Shown piece after piece: positions 61,191 through 64,000 of a stretch of DNA of 64,000 nucleotides. The stretch is taken from positions 150,487 through 214,486 of the forward strand of contig NZ_JACEZT010000011.1 in the NCBI RefSeq assembly GCF_014042345.1, read 5' to 3'. A program made the translations under genes and the position numbers. This stretch comes from Rugamonas brunnea. GTDB taxonomy: Bacteria > Pseudomonadota > Gammaproteobacteria > Burkholderiales > Burkholderiaceae_D. Every line of letters begins with the position of its first letter. Position 1 is the first letter of the stretch. The notes under the pieces are model-generated. The model made no database searches. It saw nothing but the letters and a program-made list of their open reading frames with translations, and was not told the DNA's origin.

Positions 61191-62689
61191 ACGCCGGCTT
61201 CAAGGCCCCCACCCCGCTGGGCGACAAAACCCTGTCCGAGATGTGGGACTGCACCCGCCGCCAGGGAGACATGCCCGGTTTCGCCAAGGCCATCACCGCC
61301 ATCCTGGGCGCCATGCGCGGCGAGGACGAGCAGGAATTCGACATGGCGCGCACCGTGCTGTCGGACCCCGTCCTGACCCAGAAGGTGCTGCGGCTAGCCA
61401 ACAGCGGCATGTATTCGGCCTTCGGCCAGCACGTCAATACGGTCTCCAAGGCGGTGCTGGTGCTGGGCACGGAAGCCATCGGCCACCTGGCCCTGGGCCT
61501 GAAGCTGATCGAAGAATTGTCGGCCTCCTCGCCCGACACGGGCATCGCCCACATCGAAATGGAAAAGGCGGTGCTGGCCGGGATCGTGGCCCAGCAGATT
61601 GCCACCAGCGCCGAGAGCCGCCATGCCGAGGAAGCCGTGGTGTGCTCGATGCTGCACACGCTGGGCCGCATGATGCTGACCTTCTACATGCCCGAACGCT
61701 GGCACGACCTGCAACAGCGGGCCGACGCGGAAGGCCTGACGGTGGACGACATCGCGCCGGAAGTGCTGGGCCTGAGCCTGGAAGACATCGGCCACGCCGC
61801 CGCCCGCCATTGGGGCCTGCCGCAAAGCCTGATCAACGGCATGCGCAAGCTGGAGCCGGTGGAACCGGGCGAGGAAGTGAGCCCCACGGACTGGATCGCC
61901 GGGCTGTCGACCATGTCGGCCCTGTGCGCCGACTCGCTGTGGCACGACGACGCGGCCGGCGCGGCCGCCGTGCAGAAACTGACGGAACGCTATTCCGGCA
62001 TGCTGGGCGTGGAGCCGGACAACCTGATGGCCGCCATCGAGCAAGCCAAGATCGTGGCCGCCGAAGACCTCACCATCGCCCCGCTGTCGCGCCCGGCCGA
62101 ACGGCGCGCCAAGGCGCTGGCCACCACCCGCCAGCGCGCCGAGGGCAACAAGATCCTGCTGTCCGGCCTGGCCGACATGCGCGACGTGCTCGATACGGCC
62201 AGCCCCGGCCAGATGGTGTCGATCGCGCTCGAAACCGTGTACCAGGGCCTGGACTTCTCGCGCGCCGTGGCCTTTGTGCGCAACCGCAAGGAAGGCCAGT
62301 ACGCGGCCAAGATCTGCTTTGGCGAAGGCGTGAAGGAACGCCTGCCGGACATGACCTTCTCCGACAGCTATGAACCCAACGTGTTCCACGCGGCCCTCAA
62401 CAGCGACCGCGTGATCTTCATCGAAAACGCCAAGGACGCCAAGTTCGCCGCCAAGCTGCCCCTGTGGTGGAAGAATACCCTGGCCGACGCGCGCAGCTTC
62501 GTGATCCTGCCGCTGTCATCGAACGGCCAGCCGGCCGGCTTCCTGTACGGCGACTGGGACGAGAGCTTCCCGCCGATCCAGTTGAGCCAGACGGAATTCG
62601 CGCTGCTTAACGACATGCGGGCGCTGGTGGTGAAGGCCGTCGAACGGCGGCACCGGCTGGAAGCGGTGGTGGTCAACCGCGGCGGCTAA
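61187..62689 (+). CDS. HDOD domain signalling protein
   Basis: A 500-residue protein with an HDOD domain (about 25-235: SDPVLTQKVLRLANSGMYSA, quoted in part, HIEMEKAVLAGIVAQQIATS and HTLGRMMLTFYMP) and a C-terminal GAF-like region (about 325-490: FSRAVAFVRNRKEGQYAAKI). It lacks HD-GYP catalytic residues. It starts inside the end of the GGDEF-EAL gene (ATGA), so the two probably form one c-di-GMP/HDOD signalling unit. Confidence 0.92.
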   Translation: MNAGFKAPTPLGDKTLSEMWDCTRRQGDMPGFAKAITAILGAMRGEDEQEFDMARTVLSDPVLTQKVLRLANSGMYSAFGQHVNTVSKAVLVLGTEAIGHLALGLKLIEELSASSPDTGIAHIEMEKAVLAGIVAQQIATSAESRHAEEAVVCSMLHTLGRMMLTFYMPERWHDLQQRADAEGLTVDDIAPEVLGLSLEDIGHAAARHWGLPQSLINGMRKLEPVEPGEEVSPTDWIAGLSTMSALCADSLWHDDAAGAAAVQKLTERYSGMLGVEPDNLMAAIEQAKIVAAEDLTIAPLSRPAERRAKALATTRQRAEGNKILLSGLADMRDVLDTASPGQMVSIALETVYQGLDFSRAVAFVRNRKEGQYAAKICFGEGVKERLPDMTFSDSYEPNVFHAALNSDRVIFIENAKDAKFAAKLPLWWKNTLADARSFVILPLSSNGQPAGFLYGDWDESFPPIQLSQTEFALLNDMRALVVKAVERRHRLEAVVVNRGG

Positions 62690-62708
62690 GCGACGGACCA
62701 GCGGCGCG

Positions 62709-63863
62709 CTAGCGCGGGCCATCCTCACGCTGCCAGCGGAACGACAGGCCCGCCGCCACGGCGGCGCCGGCCACCATCATCGACGCCACGTAATACACGG
62801 ACTGCGGCCCCAGGCGCTGCCAGCACTGGGCCAGGAACAGGCCTCCGAGCGAGCCCCCTATCCCATACGACAAGCTGATGAACAAGGCCTGGCCGCGCGC
62901 CTGCAGCGGTCCGGAGAACCAGCGCTGCAAGGTGGTGACCGAGGCCGAGTGATGGAGCGCGAACGTGGCCGCGTGCAGCAACTGGGCGCCCGCCAGCAGC
63001 GCCACCTGCTGCGGCGCGGCGCCGATCAGCGCGAACCGCAGCACGCCCACGCCCAGCGCCGCATACATCAGCCGCCGCGCGCCCCAGCGCCGGAACAGCG
63101 GCGCCTGGAAATAGAACAGCAGTACTTCCGCCGTCACCCCCAGCGACCACATTGTCCCGATGAAGGCCTTGCTGTAGCCATGGCGTTCCAGGTACAGCGA
63201 GTAGAAGGTGTACAGCGCCGTGTGGGCCGACACCATCAGCGCCGTGGAGCAGAAGAACGCGATCACCTCGCGCCGGCGCAGCAGCGTCCACAACGGCGGC
63301 GGCGCCGTCTTGTGCTCCAGCCGCTTCACCTCCTTCAGGCGCAGGCTGGCCAGCACCACGCACACCAGCAGCCCGCCCGCGATCCACGGCAGGGCCATGA
63401 TGCCAAAGGCGTCGAGCGCGTAGGCGGCCGCCATCACGCTGGCGATGAAGCCGATCGATCCCCACAGCCGGATGCGGCCATAGTAAGTCAGGTCGCCCCG
63501 CATTTCCGATAGCATCAACGCCTCGCATAAGGGCCCCTGGGCGCTGGTGAACAGGTTCAGCAGCACCATCGCCAGCAGGAACTGGACGAAGGTCTGGCCG
63601 AAGAAGAAACCGGAAAACGCCGTCAGCGCCGCCACACCCGTCATGCGCAGCACCCACACCCGCCGCTCGCTGTGGTCGGCCACGTAGCCCCACACGTTCG
63701 GGCCGACGATGCGCAGCACCTGGATCATCGACATCAGCACGCCGATCTGGCCCACGCTCATGCCTTTGCCGGCGAAAAACAGCGTGGCGTAGGTCGAGAA
63801 GGTGCCCGCGTGCGCATAGTAGGCGCACAGGAACAGGGCGAAGCTGATGGCTTGGGCTGGCAT
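62709..63863 (-). CDS. MFS transporter (HcaT-like)
   Basis: A 384-residue inner-membrane transporter with about 12 predicted helices. The loop between helices 2 and 3 carries the MFS-type D-H-S-E-R-R motif (WGYVADHSERRVWVLR), similar to the 3-phenylpropionate (HcaT) group. The substrate is unknown. ATG 63863 is used; TTG 63872 is also possible. No strong ribosome site is seen. It is convergent with the HDOD gene. Confidence 0.9.
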   Translation of the reverse strand: MPAQAISFALFLCAYYAHAGTFSTYATLFFAGKGMSVGQIGVLMSMIQVLRIVGPNVWGYVADHSERRVWVLRMTGVAALTAFSGFFFGQTFVQFLLAMVLLNLFTSAQGPLCEALMLSEMRGDLTYYGRIRLWGSIGFIASVMAAAYALDAFGIMALPWIAGGLLVCVVLASLRLKEVKRLEHKTAPPPLWTLLRRREVIAFFCSTALMVSAHTALYTFYSLYLERHGYSKAFIGTMWSLGVTAEVLLFYFQAPLFRRWGARRLMYAALGVGVLRFALIGAAPQQVALLAGAQLLHAATFALHHSASVTTLQRWFSGPLQARGQALFISLSYGIGGSLGGLFLAQCWQRLGPQSVYYVASMMVAGAAVAAGLSFRWQREDGPR

Positions 63864-64000
63864 AGAGTGCAATAAAATCTATGGTCACCCTCTTTTTTGC
63901 AAGCTGATTTTTTGTATGCTGTAAGAAGGCTCGCTTAAATCTATCCGGCGTCTAATTGGAGATGTACTCCGCGCCACGATGAGAGTCGCGCCTGTCGGTC
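63864..64000. other. Right edge, no gene assignable
   Basis: The last 137 nt are AT-rich with no recognisable gene. A late ATG near 63980 would open only a few codons before the window ends, so it cannot be judged. Confidence 0.4.

Noticed and set aside
1..64000. CRISPR arrays, insertion sequences or prophage
   Set aside because: No regularly spaced repeats, transposases, integrases or phage structural genes were recognised.

Overview
The window is high-GC DNA with densely packed genes and short intergenic gaps. Its gene content (beta-proteobacterial T6SS TssL with a C-terminal OmpA domain, AniA-type NirK, dnaQ/rnhA/gloB neighbourhood, TIGR-type alcohol dehydrogenase, paired FNR-like regulators) points to a betaproteobacterium of the Oxalobacteraceae (Massilia/Duganella/Janthinobacterium group). 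That placement is an inference from gene families, not from a marker-gene comparison.

Region 1 (about 1-28.8 kb) is a low-oxygen/stress island. It holds three universal stress proteins, an Hsp20, a zinc alcohol dehydrogenase, three FNR-type regulators that all keep the four Fe-S cysteines, a four-gene two-component set (FixL-like PAS kinase, single-domain receiver, receiver-PAS-kinase hybrid, NarL-type regulator), a DksA/TraR-like zinc finger, hemerythrin, a Clp-type peptidase, a phosphotransferase/P-loop fusion, a SagB-type nitroreductase, a LemA/TPM membrane set, a second-type FtsH and a six-gene operon in which a wax-ester-synthase/DGAT heads an MFP-ABC-ABC-ABC2-ABC2 exporter. FNR/Anr boxes (TTGAT-N4-ATCAA and one-mismatch versions) lie in most of its promoters, often one per divergent arm. 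The content recalls the mycobacterial DosR dormancy regulon, here apparently run by FNR.

Region 2 (28.9-39.1 kb) is a partial type VI secretion locus: tssM, tssL and an FHA gene on the minus strand, and the kinase PpkA plus a lipoprotein on the plus strand. No tube, sheath, baseplate, TssJ or TssK genes are present here.

Region 3 (39.1-44.5 kb) is acyl-CoA metabolism (SDR, thiolase, CoA-transferase) and two envelope genes (glycine-zipper protein, OmpA). Region 4 (44.5-47.7 kb) is a nitrite respiration operon, nirK (with a fused cytochrome c) - nirV - SCO, behind two FNR boxes and other symmetric elements.

Region 5 (47.8-49.8 kb) has two identical tRNA-Val(CAC) genes inside a 94-nt direct repeat, bracketing one gene of unknown function. 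Region 6 (49.8-63.9 kb) is mostly housekeeping: dnaQ, rnhA, a methyltransferase, gloB, malate synthase with a divergent LysR gene, a cold-shock protein, an Hpt protein, upp, aidB, a GGDEF-EAL/HDOD pair and an MFS transporter. No CRISPR array, insertion sequence, integrase or prophage was recognised.
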